Positions 1-6,830 of a stretch of DNA of 16,905 bases are shown here, piece by piece; position 1 is the stretch's first letter; each line of letters opens with the position of its first letter. A program made the translations under genes and the position numbers. Source of the stretch: an uncultured Bifidobacterium sp. (GTDB lineage Bacteria; Actinomycetota; Actinomycetes; Actinomycetales; Bifidobacteriaceae); the NCBI GenBank assembly GCA_937876495.1, contig CALEGL010000180.1, forward strand, positions 1-16,905, written 5' to 3'. The notes below the pieces were generated by a model. The model saw nothing but the letters and a program-made list of their open reading frames with translations. It had not been told where the DNA came from and did not search any database.

Positions 1-282
1 CCCGGTCGAGACTGCGAGGTGGCGGAGCGTCGCGGGGCCGAACTCCGGCGAGTGGAGGATCTTCACCGTCGTTTACGGAACGCAGACTACGGACTGGACC
101 TCCTCGTCGCGGAAGGCCCCCGAACGGGGCGCGGGCGGTCCTGGGGGGGCGAAGGGATCGGCGGCGGACCCCGGTTCGCCTGGCGTCCGGCCTTCACCGG
201 GTCCCGTCGCGTCCTCGCCCGTGGGGGAGACGCGGCCTCTGGCATCCGTGGTCTGATTGATGTGCGGCGTCGGTGAGGTCAT
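1..282 (-). pseudogene. IclR-type regulator 5' part (LtbR/NdgR-like), interrupted by an in-frame stop; runs off the left edge
   Basis: Reading leftward from ATG 282 gives 69 codons, then TAA at 75-73, then an open frame to the window edge. After the stop, the run GPATLRHLAVSTG resembles the first helix-turn-helix of actinobacterial IclR regulators such as NdgR (GPATLAGLVAATG). The preceding VP*TTVKIL fits the VLDKxxxxL start of helix 1 in that family, so the stop would fall inside the DNA-binding domain. Divergence from leuCD is the usual place for LtbR/NdgR, which control leucine genes in actinobacteria. The roughly 60 residues upstream are Gly/Pro-rich and probably disordered. A good promoter ends exactly at ATG 282, which argues that this start is used. 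Alternatives are a sequencing error, or a true start at GTG 66-64 that would drop the first residues of helix 1 and has no Shine-Dalgarno sequence. Only 24 residues follow the stop, so the family call is tentative. Confidence 0.42.
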
Positions 283-288
283 AGCCGG

Positions 289-317
289 ATTATGTCATCT
301 CATATGCTGAAACGCAA
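289..317 (-). promoter_or_regulatory. Promoter of the divergent IclR-like gene, leaderless geometry
   Basis: On the minus strand TTGCGT (317-312) is followed after exactly 17 nt by CATAAT (294-289). Six nt later comes the ATG at 282. Transcription starting about 7 nt after the -10 box would begin on the A of the ATG, giving a leaderless mRNA. There is no Shine-Dalgarno sequence before this ATG. A regulator bound in the 283-421 gap could affect both this gene and leuC. Confidence 0.5.
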
Positions 318-390
318 AAGTCCGCGAATGGACACCCCTGCCCATACTCGGGGGAAGAAGCGGTTCGCGCATCGGCGCGACCGGATCGTC

Positions 391-416
391 CGCGGGTTAG
401 GCCCGCGTCGAAGGAG
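391..416 (+). promoter_or_regulatory. leuC leader hairpin and ribosome binding site
   Basis: CGCGGG (391-396) and CCCGCG (402-407) form a 6-bp stem with the 5-nt loop TTAGG. The stem ends 3 nt before the strong Shine-Dalgarno AAGGAG (411-416), which sits 5 nt before the leuC ATG. A weak -10-like CATACT lies at 343-348 without a clear -35. The leader has no run of leucine codons, so a classical leader-peptide attenuator is not supported. The hairpin could modulate ribosome access, but that is inference. Confidence 0.35.
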
Positions 417-421
417 CACGC

Positions 422-1825
422 ATGGGAAGCACACTCGCCGAGAAGGTCTGGGCCGATCATCTGGTGCGGCGCGGAGAGAACGGCGCGCCCGACCTCATCT
501 ACATCGACCTCATGCTCATGCACGAGGTCACCAGCCCACAGGCGTTCGAGGGGCTGCGGCTGGCCGGTCGTCGGCCCCGCCATCCGGAGCTGCTCATCGC
601 CACCGAGGACCACAACACGCCCACGGTCGACATCGACAAGCCCAATCCGGACAAGACCTCCGCGGTGCAGCTGAGCACCTTGGAAAGGAACTGCAAGGAG
701 TTCGGGGTGCGGCTGCATCCGCTGGGCGACGCCGACCAGGGCATCGTCCACGCCTTCGCGCCCATTCTTGGCCTCACCCAGCCCGGCATGACCATCGTGT
801 GCGGCGATTCGCACACCTCCACGCACGGAGCCTTCGGCGCCCTCGCCTTCGGCATCGGCACCTCCGAGGTCGAGCATGTCATGGCCACGCAGACGCTGTC
901 CCTCAAGCCCTTCAGAACCATGGCGGTCAACGTCGAGGGGAGTCTGCCCGAAGGCGTGAGCGCCAAGGACGTCATCCTCGCCATCATCGCGAAGATCGGC
1001 ACCGGCGGCGGCCAGGGGCACGTCATCGAGTACCGCGGCGAGGCCATCCGGAACATGTCGATGGACGCGCGCATGACCATCTGCAACATGTCCATCGAAG
1101 CGGGCGCCAGGGCCGGCATGATCGCCCCCGACGAGACCACCTACGAGTATCTCAAGGGCCGTCCGCACGCCCCCGAGGGGGAGATGTGGGACCGCGCCAT
1201 GGAGTACTGGAGGACGCTGCGCACCGACGACGACGCCGTGTTCGACCGTTCGGTCGACATCGACGCCACGAAGCTCGCGCCCTACGTCACCTGGGGCACC
1301 AACCCCGGCCAGGGCCTGCCCATCACGGGGGCCGTCCCCGACCCCGCCGACATCGCTGACGAGGAGAGGCGCGCCGCCACCGAATCCGCCATCCGCTACA
1401 TGGGTCTGAAGCCCGGTATGCCCCTCAAGGACATCGCCGTCGACACCGTGTTCATCGGCTCCTGCACCAACGGGCGCATCGAGGATCTTCGGGCCGCGGC
1501 CTCCGTCATGAAGGGCCATCACAAGGCCAAGTCCATCCACCGCGTGCTTGTCGTGCCGGCCTCCTCCCGCGTGAGGCTGCAGGCGGAGCGCGAGGGACTC
1601 GACAAGGTGTTCCGGGACTTCGGCGCCGAATGGCGCAACGCCGGATGCTCGATGTGCCTCGGCATGAACCCCGACAAGCTCGTCCGCGGCGAGCGGTCCG
1701 TCTCCACCTCCAACCGCAACTTCGAGGGGCGCCAGGGCAAGGGGTCCCGCACCCATCTGGCCTCGCCCGTCGTCGCCGCGGCCACCGCCATCCGAGGGAC
1801 CATCAGCAGCCCCGCCGACCTGTAG
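422..1825 (+). CDS. leuC: 3-isopropylmalate dehydratase large subunit
   Basis: LeuC is the catalytic subunit of the LeuCD isomerase, which converts 2-isopropylmalate to 3-isopropylmalate in leucine synthesis in the cytoplasm. The protein has 467 residues, the usual length for LeuC. It carries the aconitase-family motif GDSHTSTHG at residues 128-136. The three cysteines that ligate the [4Fe-4S] cluster are C348 (in GSCTN), C409 and C412 (in CSMC). The C-terminal stretch with [12 protein letters not shown] is typical of the family. The start is set by AAGGAG 5 nt upstream of the ATG. leuD follows after 135 nt, and a probable IclR-type regulator is divergent, as in other actinobacteria. Nothing is truncated and all cluster ligands are present. 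Confidence 0.97.
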   Translation: MGSTLAEKVWADHLVRRGENGAPDLIYIDLMLMHEVTSPQAFEGLRLAGRRPRHPELLIATEDHNTPTVDIDKPNPDKTSAVQLSTLERNCKEFGVRLHPLGDADQGIVHAFAPILGLTQPGMTIVCGDSHTSTHGAFGALAFGIGTSEVEHVMATQTLSLKPFRTMAVNVEGSLPEGVSAKDVILAIIAKIGTGGGQGHVIEYRGEAIRNMSMDARMTICNMSIEAGARAGMIAPDETTYEYLKGRPHAPEGEMWDRAMEYWRTLRTDDDAVFDRSVDIDATKLAPYVTWGTNPGQGLPITGAVPDPADIADEERRAATESAIRYMGLKPGMPLKDIAVDTVFIGSCTNGRIEDLRAAASVMKGHHKAKSIHRVLVVPASSRVRLQAEREGLDKVFRDFGAEWRNAGCSMCLGMNPDKLVRGERSVSTSNRNFEGRQGKGSRTHLASPVVAAATAIRGTISSPADL

Positions 1826-1900
1826 AGGTCCGTCCCCGCCACCGGCGCCCGGCGTCTCACGGGCGGCGGTCCTCACTGCCATCGGCCCGCACGTCGTATC

Positions 1901-1940
1901 GCAATCGTCGCAATCGTCAGTCGTCGCCGCCCTGGGCGGC
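1901..1940 (+). repeat. leuC-leuD spacer: 9-bp tandem duplication and hairpin
   Basis: The 135-nt gap between leuC and leuD holds two adjacent copies of GCAATCGTC (1901-1909, 1910-1918). They are followed by the 6-bp inverted repeat GCCGCC/GGCGGC (1926-1931, 1935-1940) with a 3-nt loop. The hairpin ends 20 nt before the leuD ATG and has no T run after it, so it is not a clear terminator. It might tune leuD translation or mRNA stability. Confidence 0.35.
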
Positions 1941-1960
1941 AGAAAGCACAGGTTCCCGAC

Positions 1961-2644
1961 ATGGAGAAACTTACCGTCGTCACCGGCGTGGGCGTTCCGC
2001 TCCGCCGCTCGAACGTGGACACCGACCAGATCATCCCCGCCGTCTTCCTCAAGCGCGTCACCAAGACGGGGTTCGAGGACGCGCTGTTCTACGCGTGGCG
2101 CCGCGACCCGGCCTTCATCCTCAACCAGCCTGAGTACAAGGGCGCGCGCATCCTCGTCGCCGGGCCGGACTTCGGCATCGGCTCCTCGCGCGAGCACGCC
2201 GTGTGGGCGCTGCGCGACTACGGCTTCCGCGTCATCATCAGTCCCCGCTTCGCGGACATCTTCTACGGCAACACGGCGAAGAACGGCGTCCTCGCGGCCA
2301 TCATGCCCCGGGAGAGCGTCGAGCTGCTGTGGAAGCTGCTTGAGGAGGAGCCCGGCCGCTCCATGACCGTCGACCTCGGGGCGCGCACCGTGACCTGCGG
2401 GGACGTGACCCTGCCCTTCGAGGTCAACGACTACACGCGGTGGCGCCTGATGAACGGCTATGACGACATCGACCTGACGCTTCAGCACGAGGACGACATC
2501 GTCGCCTACGAGAGGATGCGGGCCGAGCGCTTCCCCTTCAAACCGAAGACCCTTCCGGCGCGGCATCTCCCCGAACAGCCGATCGTCTCGGCCCGTGCTC
2601 CCAAGGAGGACGACTGGGCCGGTCCGCTGAGCGGCAGGTCCTGA
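1961..2644 (+). CDS. leuD: 3-isopropylmalate dehydratase small subunit
   Basis: LeuD is the swivel-domain subunit that combines with LeuC to form isopropylmalate isomerase. The protein has 227 residues, somewhat longer than the roughly 200-residue E. coli LeuD. The extra length is mostly a C-terminal tail after about residue 200. Family motifs are visible: [10 protein letters not shown] near residues 19-28, GIGSSREHA near 73-81, and [15 protein letters not shown] just beyond it. The start is the ATG that yields MEKLTVVTG, a normal LeuD N-terminus. The Shine-Dalgarno is weak, only ACAGG about 8 nt upstream, so translation may depend on the leuC transcript and nearby hairpin. A GC-rich stem-loop follows the stop. 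Confidence 0.96.
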   Translation: MEKLTVVTGVGVPLRRSNVDTDQIIPAVFLKRVTKTGFEDALFYAWRRDPAFILNQPEYKGARILVAGPDFGIGSSREHAVWALRDYGFRVIISPRFADIFYGNTAKNGVLAAIMPRESVELLWKLLEEEPGRSMTVDLGARTVTCGDVTLPFEVNDYTRWRLMNGYDDIDLTLQHEDDIVAYERMRAERFPFKPKTLPARHLPEQPIVSARAPKEDDWAGPLSGRS

Positions 2645-2654
2645 GGCATCCCGC

Positions 2655-2676
2655 GCCCGGGCTGGAACGCCCGGGC
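2655..2676 (+). terminator. Stem-loop after leuD, probable terminator without T tract
   Basis: GCCCGGGC (2655-2662) is repeated as its own complement at 2669-2676, giving a perfect 8-bp stem with loop TGGAAC. It begins 11 nt after the leuD stop. The following bases are CCAAAG, not a T run. It may therefore be a weak intrinsic terminator or an mRNA 3'-end stabiliser. The next gene has its own -10 box 30 nt later, which supports a transcript boundary. Confidence 0.5.
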
Positions 2677-2705
2677 CCAAAGCGGTCCGGCATGACCGCG
2701 GACCC

Positions 2706-2742
2706 TATAATGAATCCGGCAGCACAGGAACGGGCTAAGGAG
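2706..2742 (+). promoter_or_regulatory. Consensus -10 box and Shine-Dalgarno of the Lrp-like gene
   Basis: A perfect TATAAT lies at 2706-2711. No good -35 or extended -10 TG is visible upstream. The predicted start of transcription is near 2718. The Shine-Dalgarno AAGGAG (2737-2742) lies 6 nt before ATG 2749. This fixes the start at 2749 and excludes the in-frame ATG at 2692, which lies upstream of the -10 box. Confidence 0.6.
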
Positions 2743-2748
2743 CGTCTT

Positions 2749-3027
2749 ATGGCCGATGCGGTTGTTCTCATCAATACGGAGGCGGACAGGATTTCCGAGG
2801 CGGCGCAGCGCATCGTGGAGATTCCCGGGGTCTCCGCGGTGTACTCGGTGGCCGGCGAGGTGGATCTCGTCGCCATCGTCTCCACGCCGAACTTCGACGA
2901 TCTGACGACGGTCATCCCCGATGGCATCGCCAAGGTCGACGGCGTCGTCGGCACCCAGACCCTCATGGCCTTCCGCCAGTACTCGGCCAAGGACGAGGCC
3001 GCGGCCTACGACCTTGGCGCGGACTGA
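2749..3027 (+). CDS. Stand-alone Lrp/AsnC ligand-binding (RAM) domain protein
   Basis: This 92-residue protein matches the C-terminal regulator domain of Lrp/AsnC proteins and has no helix-turn-helix. The RAM-type beta-alpha-beta-beta-alpha-beta pattern is visible: AVVLINTEA, a helix around residues 12-24, VSAVYSVAGEVDLVAIVST (about 28-46) and a second helix. The GxxDLVAIV stretch is characteristic. Full Lrp proteins are about 150 residues, so this is the domain alone, not a truncation: it has its own promoter and ribosome site. Stand-alone RAM proteins bind amino acids and can assemble as rings or pair with full Lrp regulators. Its place right after leuCD suggests sensing of leucine or a related amino acid, which is inference. 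The next gene starts 4 nt after the stop, so the two are probably co-translated. Confidence 0.85.
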   Translation: MADAVVLINTEADRISEAAQRIVEIPGVSAVYSVAGEVDLVAIVSTPNFDDLTTVIPDGIAKVDGVVGTQTLMAFRQYSAKDEAAAYDLGAD

Positions 3028-3031
3028 CGGC

Positions 3032-4333
3032 GTGAAGGCGGACGGCGTCCTTCCCTCGGGAGGCGCGCACCGCGATGGCGGCGACGGCGACGACTCCGCA
3101 TCCCGCTCGCCGTCGCCCTCGTCCTTCCCGCCGGCCACGTTCTACGACGTGACCCGCACCTACGAGGACAACTACGTCAACGGCCCCTTCGGGGCCTTCG
3201 CGGACTCCGGTCGGGCATCGACCGCGGCGGCCGCGCCGATGCCATCAGCTGGGGCGTATTCGCAACCGGTTTCGGTGGATGAGGCCTCCCCGAATGAGGC
3301 CTCCGTGGCGACGTTTCCCGCATCGTCGTCCTCCATGACGCATCTGCTCGGATTCCCCGTGCGCGTGCCCTTCGGCATCCCCGCGGGGCCTCTGCTCAAC
3401 TCGCGCTTCACTACCGCGGCCTTCCGGCACGGCTTCGACGTCGCCGTGTACAAGACCGTGCGTTCCCGCGCATGGCCATGCAATCCCTTCCCCAATGTGC
3501 TGGCCGTCCACCCGGCCGCCGCTGACGGGCAGCTCGACCCGCGCGGTTCCGAACCCGACGCCGGCGTGCTCGCCGACCGCTCCTACGCGAATCCTCCATC
3601 CATCTCGAACTCCTTCGGCGTGCCCTCGCGCGACCCCGACGTCTGGCAGCCCGACATGCGCGACGCCATCGCCGCCGCCGGCTCTGGGCAGCTTCTCGTT
3701 CCCAGCTTCCAGGGCTCCCGCACCCCCGACATGGACGCCGATGACTACGTCGCCGACCATGTGCGCACCGCGCGCCTGGTCTGCGAGACGGGCGCGCGTC
3801 TCATGGAGATGAACACCAGCTGCCCCAACGAGGGCCACAATCGTCTGCTGTGCCACGATCCGCGGCTGGTGGGCCGCATCGCCGAGGATGTGAAGAACGA
3901 GATCGGTGACCGGCCTCTCGTCGTCAAGCTCGCGTGGCTTCCCGACGACGCCTCGCTGGAGCTTATGGTCCGGTCCACCGCCGCCCGCGGGCTCGTCCAG
4001 GGCTTCGCCACCATCAACACCATCTCCGCCCGGCTGATCGATTCCCGAGGAAGGCAGGCGCTTCCGGGAGATGGCCGCGAACGAAGCGGGGTGTGCGGGG
4101 ACGCCATCCGCGATGCGGGACGGGACATGGTGCGGCGCCTCGCCGCCATCCGCGAGCGGCTGGGCCTCGACTTCGTTATCGTCGGCGTCGGTGGGGTCGT
4201 CTCCGCCGGCGATTATCTCGATTACCGCCAAGACGGCGCCGACGCGGTGATGAGCGCCACCGGGGCCATGGCCGATCCGGAGCTCGGGCATCGGGTGGCG
4301 GCCGTCGCGGGCGTCGCGCACGGCGGGCGGTGA
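3032..4333 (+). CDS. Dihydroorotate-dehydrogenase-like FMN flavoprotein (class 1 type)
   Basis: The family is FMN-binding TIM-barrel oxidoreductases of the dihydroorotate/dihydropyrimidine dehydrogenase group. Visible landmarks, counted from GTG 3032, are FYDVTRTYEDN (from about residue 37), K141 in YKTVR, NTSCPNEG with N261 and C264, K299 in VVKLAW, TINTIS, and the phosphate-binding glycines G387-G388. A cysteine as catalytic base (C264) is the class 1 pattern; class 2 quinone-linked enzymes use serine. The protein would have 433 residues, longer than the roughly 310 of class 1A. The excess is an N-terminal tail and an Ala/Ser/Pro-rich insertion at about residues 61-103. GTG 3032 was chosen because it lies 4 nt after the preceding stop and no ATG precedes the conserved N-terminus, but no Shine-Dalgarno is clear. 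The true substrate may not be dihydroorotate, so no gene symbol is given. Confidence 0.82.
   Translation: MKADGVLPSGGAHRDGGDGDDSASRSPSPSSFPPATFYDVTRTYEDNYVNGPFGAFADSGRASTAAAAPMPSAGAYSQPVSVDEASPNEASVATFPASSSSMTHLLGFPVRVPFGIPAGPLLNSRFTTAAFRHGFDVAVYKTVRSRAWPCNPFPNVLAVHPAAADGQLDPRGSEPDAGVLADRSYANPPSISNSFGVPSRDPDVWQPDMRDAIAAAGSGQLLVPSFQGSRTPDMDADDYVADHVRTARLVCETGARLMEMNTSCPNEGHNRLLCHDPRLVGRIAEDVKNEIGDRPLVVKLAWLPDDASLELMVRSTAARGLVQGFATINTISARLIDSRGRQALPGDGRERSGVCGDAIRDAGRDMVRRLAAIRERLGLDFVIVGVGGVVSAGDYLDYRQDGADAVMSATGAMADPELGHRVAAVAGVAHGGR
3279..3304 (+). repeat. 15-bp-period duplication inside the flavoprotein insertion
   Basis: ATGAGGCCTCC occurs at 3279-3289 and again at 3294-3304, a period of 15 bp. 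In frame it encodes EAS-PN-EAS within the low-complexity insertion of the dihydroorotate-dehydrogenase-like protein. Because 15 is a multiple of three, copy-number change would alter length without breaking the frame. Confidence 0.5.
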
Positions 4334-4357
4334 TCGCGGGGAATGATGCGCTGAGGA

Positions 4358-4384
4358 CGGATGGTTCCATCCGAATCATCGGAT
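4358..4384 (+). terminator. Overlapping alternative hairpins after the flavoprotein gene
   Basis: CGGATGG-TT-CCATCCG (4358-4373) is a perfect dyad beginning 25 nt after the stop. ATCCGA (4369-4374) can instead pair with TCGGAT (4379-4384) across the loop ATCA. The two hairpins share ATCCG and so exclude each other. No T run follows. The site may be a weak terminator or an attenuator ahead of murA. The rest of the 308-nt gap to murA holds only the motif listed at 4515-4539. Confidence 0.35.
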
Positions 4385-4514
4385 TGCGCGCGATCGTCTT
4401 CCGAACCATCTCGCCGCTGGATCATAGGCATGCGATTCGGGTTCCGTCCTCCCGAGATGCGCAGCGCCGCGACCCTCCTCCGCCTGCGGCTCAAAAACGG
4501 CATTTCACGGGGTC

Positions 4515-4539
4515 GCCACAACCCATGTGGCACGATAAC
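4515..4539 (+). promoter_or_regulatory. Candidate murA promoter with adjoining 6-bp dyad
   Basis: GCCACA (4515-4520) and TGTGGC (4526-4531) form an inverted repeat around ACCCA. A -10-like GATAAC (4534-4539) lies 2 nt further on. There is no convincing -35 at 17 nt. The arrangement resembles an operator overlapping a promoter and would leave a 5' leader of about 95 nt before murA. The call is weak. Confidence 0.3.
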
Positions 4540-4641
4540 CGTAGTGAGGTCGCGCCTGAGTGGGACGCGACGACGCCGTGTCCGGCGGCCGCGTGGCGGC
4601 ACGGCACGGCACGCAGCGAGACGAAGAGGGGTTCGAGACAG

Positions 4642-5967
4642 ATGGTCGACACCGACAGCGATGTGCTTCACGTCGAGGGCGGCAAGCCGCTTCAGGGCAC
4701 GATCAAGGTGCGTGGGGCGAAGAACTTCGTGAGCAAGGCCATGGTCGCCGCGCTGCTTGCCCCCGGTGTGTCGGTGCTGAGGAACGTCCCCGAGATCCGC
4801 GACGTCCACGTCGTCTCCGACCTGCTCCGCCTGCACGGGGTCGATGTGGCCTTCGATGGCAAGGCGGGGGTCGTCACGATCGACGCCACGCATGTGCAGC
4901 TCGCCGACGTCGCCGACGTCGACACGCTGTCCGGATCCTCGCGCATCCCCATCCTCTTCTCCGGACCGCTGGTCCACCGCCTTGGCGAGGCCTTCATCCC
5001 CGCGCTCGGCGGATGCAACATCGGCGGACGGCCCATCGACTTCCATCTTGAGACGCTGCGCAAGCTGGGCGCCACCGTCGACAAGGAGCACACCGACGGC
5101 ATCCACATCACCGCCCCCAACGGCCTGCACGGCGCCAAGATCCACCTGCCCTACCCGTCGGTGGGCGCCACCGAGCAGACGCTGCTCGCCGCCGTCCTCG
5201 CCGACGGCAAGACCGAGCTGTCGGGCGCGGCCATAGAGCCCGAGATCATGGACCTCGTCGCAGTGCTGCAGAAGATGGGCGCCATGATCTCCGTGGACGT
5301 CGACCGCACCTTCCGCATCGAGGGCGTCGAGAGGCTGAAGGGCTTCACTCACACGGCCCTCACCGACCGCATCGAGGCCGCGTCCTGGGCGTCGGCGGCG
5401 CTCGCCACCCACGGCGACATCTTCGTGCGCGGCGCGGAGCAGGCCGACATGATGACGTATCTCAACGTCTTCCGCAAGGTCGGGGGCGAGTTCGACGTCA
5501 CCGACGACGGCATCCGCTTCTGGCATCCGGGCGGCGACCTGCATCCCGTCGCCATCGAGACCGACGTGCATCCCGGCTTCATGACCGACTGGCAGCAGCC
5601 GCTCGTCGTGGCCCTCACCCAGGCGCACGGCCTGTCGATCGTGCACGAGACCGTCTACGAGAACCGATTCGGCTTCACCGAGCCCCTGGTGGCGATGGGC
5701 GCGACCATCCAGCTGTACCGCGAATGCCTGGGGTCGCTGCCGTGCCGTTTCCAGCAGCGCAACTACAAGCATTCGGCCGTGATCTTCGGACCCACCCCGC
5801 TCACCGGGCGGGACATCGACGTGCCCGACTTGCGCGGCGGGTTCAGCCACCTCATCGCCGCCCTGGCGGCCTCCGGCCCCTCGAACGTCCACGGCATCAG
5901 CCTCATCGACCGCGGCTACGCCGACTTCCGTGGCAAGCTCGAGGCCCTCGGAGCCGACATCGACTGA
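4642..5967 (+). CDS. murA: UDP-N-acetylglucosamine 1-carboxyvinyltransferase
   Basis: MurA transfers enolpyruvate from phosphoenolpyruvate to UDP-GlcNAc, the first committed step of peptidoglycan synthesis in the cytoplasm. The protein has 441 residues, close to E. coli MurA (419), with a slightly longer N-terminus. Conserved residues include K27-N28 in RGAKN, C125 in GGCNIGGRPID, D316 in TDWQQ and R398 in DLRGGF. C125 is the loop cysteine that fosfomycin alkylates. Mycobacteria and chlamydiae have Asp there and are resistant, so this enzyme should be fosfomycin-sensitive at the target level. The start ATG follows a GAAGAGG sequence about 12 nt upstream, which is a long spacing. No gene follows on the same strand for 2.5 kb. 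Confidence 0.96.
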   Translation: MVDTDSDVLHVEGGKPLQGTIKVRGAKNFVSKAMVAALLAPGVSVLRNVPEIRDVHVVSDLLRLHGVDVAFDGKAGVVTIDATHVQLADVADVDTLSGSSRIPILFSGPLVHRLGEAFIPALGGCNIGGRPIDFHLETLRKLGATVDKEHTDGIHITAPNGLHGAKIHLPYPSVGATEQTLLAAVLADGKTELSGAAIEPEIMDLVAVLQKMGAMISVDVDRTFRIEGVERLKGFTHTALTDRIEAASWASAALATHGDIFVRGAEQADMMTYLNVFRKVGGEFDVTDDGIRFWHPGGDLHPVAIETDVHPGFMTDWQQPLVVALTQAHGLSIVHETVYENRFGFTEPLVAMGATIQLYRECLGSLPCRFQQRNYKHSAVIFGPTPLTGRDIDVPDLRGGFSHLIAALAASGPSNVHGISLIDRGYADFRGKLEALGADID

Positions 5968-6411
5968 GGTCGGTCGGGCCGCGACCCGCCCGGACGTCGT
6001 CTCGTCGGTCTCCCTGTCCTCTCCGTCCCACCGGTCTTGCCGTTTCCGAATCGGCAATGAAGCCTCCCGCCCACCTCTTCTGACTCGCTGACTCGGCCCG
6101 TGGCATCCTCGCCTTCCTGGGCCAGCGATGGGCCAGCTCACCTGTGACGGGCATGGCGTCGGATTCCGCTCTCTGGCGGGCGGAGGTCGTTTCCCGGTTC
6201 CTGGGAATCGTTCGCGGCGGACGCGGTCATCGGCGCACGGAGAGAGGGCGTATGGAGAGGGGTCGACGGCGTGCCGGGCGTTCCGTGAAATCCGGTTCCC
6301 GGAAGGTCGGTGGCTTCACGGGTTGTGGCGGCGTATGGGGGACGTTCGACGGCTATGAATCCGATCATGCGGTCATCCGTCGGGTCCCCGCCTCGTACGG
6401 TGGACGTTCGT
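5968..6411. other. Non-coding stretch after murA
   Basis: No open frame here has family features or a ribosome site. Two weak inverted repeats are visible: TTGCCG/CGGCAA (6037-6042, 6052-6057, loop 9) and TTCCC/GGGAA near 6191-6207. GGACGTTCG occurs twice (6340-6348, 6402-6410), the second copy ending just before the heptamer array at 6412. I see no tRNA and no strong terminator for murA. Confidence 0.5.
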
Positions 6412-6569
6412 TGGGCAGAAAAAACACCGTGTGGGCAGCCGTGTTCTGTTCTGGGCAGACTTCCCGGTAGACGAGGCATGGCGGCCTTGACAATCCAGGG
6501 TTCTTCCGTGAGAAGAAGGGACATTTCCCGGTTGAACTGCCCAATGAATGAAGGATTGGAGTCGGTACC
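6412..6569 (+). repeat. Left copy of an unrecognised element: three TGGGCAG at 20-nt period, spacer, CTGCCCA box
   Basis: TGGGCAG occurs at 6412-6418, 6432-6438 and 6452-6458, exactly 20 nt apart. A 78-nt spacer follows, holding the hairpin TTCTTC/GAAGAA (6501-6506, 6512-6517). Then CTGCCCA (6537-6543) opens a 33-nt box ending at 6569. The right copy at 8220-8041 is in the opposite orientation and shares the array, its period and 24 of 33 box positions, including the first 13 (CTGCCCAATGAAT). The spacers are not alike. The 20-nt period is not a multiple of three, which argues against coding in the array. It could be a structured RNA, a DNA operator set or a mobile-element end. I do not recognise the family. 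Confidence 0.75.
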
Positions 6570-6830
6570 CCGCTGATCGTCCCGTTGTCGGTGTTTTGGT
6601 TCCGGGTCGGTGGGGGTTTCCTGGTTGCGATTGTTTCCTGGTTGTCCCGGTTACGGGCGGTGAGGCCGCTGCCGGTTCGTGCGAATCCGGGTCATGCGCA
6701 ACTCTCGGAACTCTCCGTCGGAATTCCTGTGGCATGATCCCGGCTTGAGGAACTCTGCTTCAGACACCGCCGAACCATCGGACAGCCGGATGCGGAGGAA
6801 GGGGACGTGACGCTGCGATGCGGCCATGCA
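6570..6830. other. T-rich non-coding stretch with a 12-bp direct repeat
   Basis: No credible gene is present. GTTTCCTGGTTG occurs at 6616-6627 and 6633-6644 (17-nt offset). The plus strand is G/T-rich here, unlike the neighbouring genes. The stretch lies downstream of the minus-strand nuclease gene, whose end carries the short palindrome AGGAGCTCGCTCCT (6833-6846). That could act as a weak 3' hairpin. Confidence 0.45.

Noticed and set aside
1926..1940. Terminator between leuC and leuD
   Set aside because: The hairpin has only a 6-bp stem, a 3-nt loop and no T run, and terminating here would separate two subunits of one enzyme.
290..2680. Very long minus-strand open frame antisense to leuCD
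   Set aside because: High-GC coding DNA often leaves the antisense frame open. The translated product is repetitive in Gly/Asp/Val/His without family motifs, and LeuC/LeuD on the plus strand are unambiguous.
2692..2748. Upstream in-frame ATG for the Lrp-like gene
   Set aside because: It lies upstream of the TATAAT box, and ATG 2749 has a proper AAGGAG at 6 nt.
3685..3691. TGGGCAG inside the flavoprotein gene (also CTGCCCA at 9706-9712 in gpsA)
   Set aside because: Single heptamers in high-GC coding sequence are expected by chance and have no 20-nt-spaced partners.
4222..6141. Long minus-strand open frame antisense to murA
   Set aside because: Same GC-driven artefact; no ribosome site or recognisable motif, while murA is complete on the other strand.
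6412..6458. CRISPR-like array
   Set aside because: The repeat is only 7 nt with 13-nt intervals and three copies, far below CRISPR repeat and spacer sizes, and no cas gene is present.
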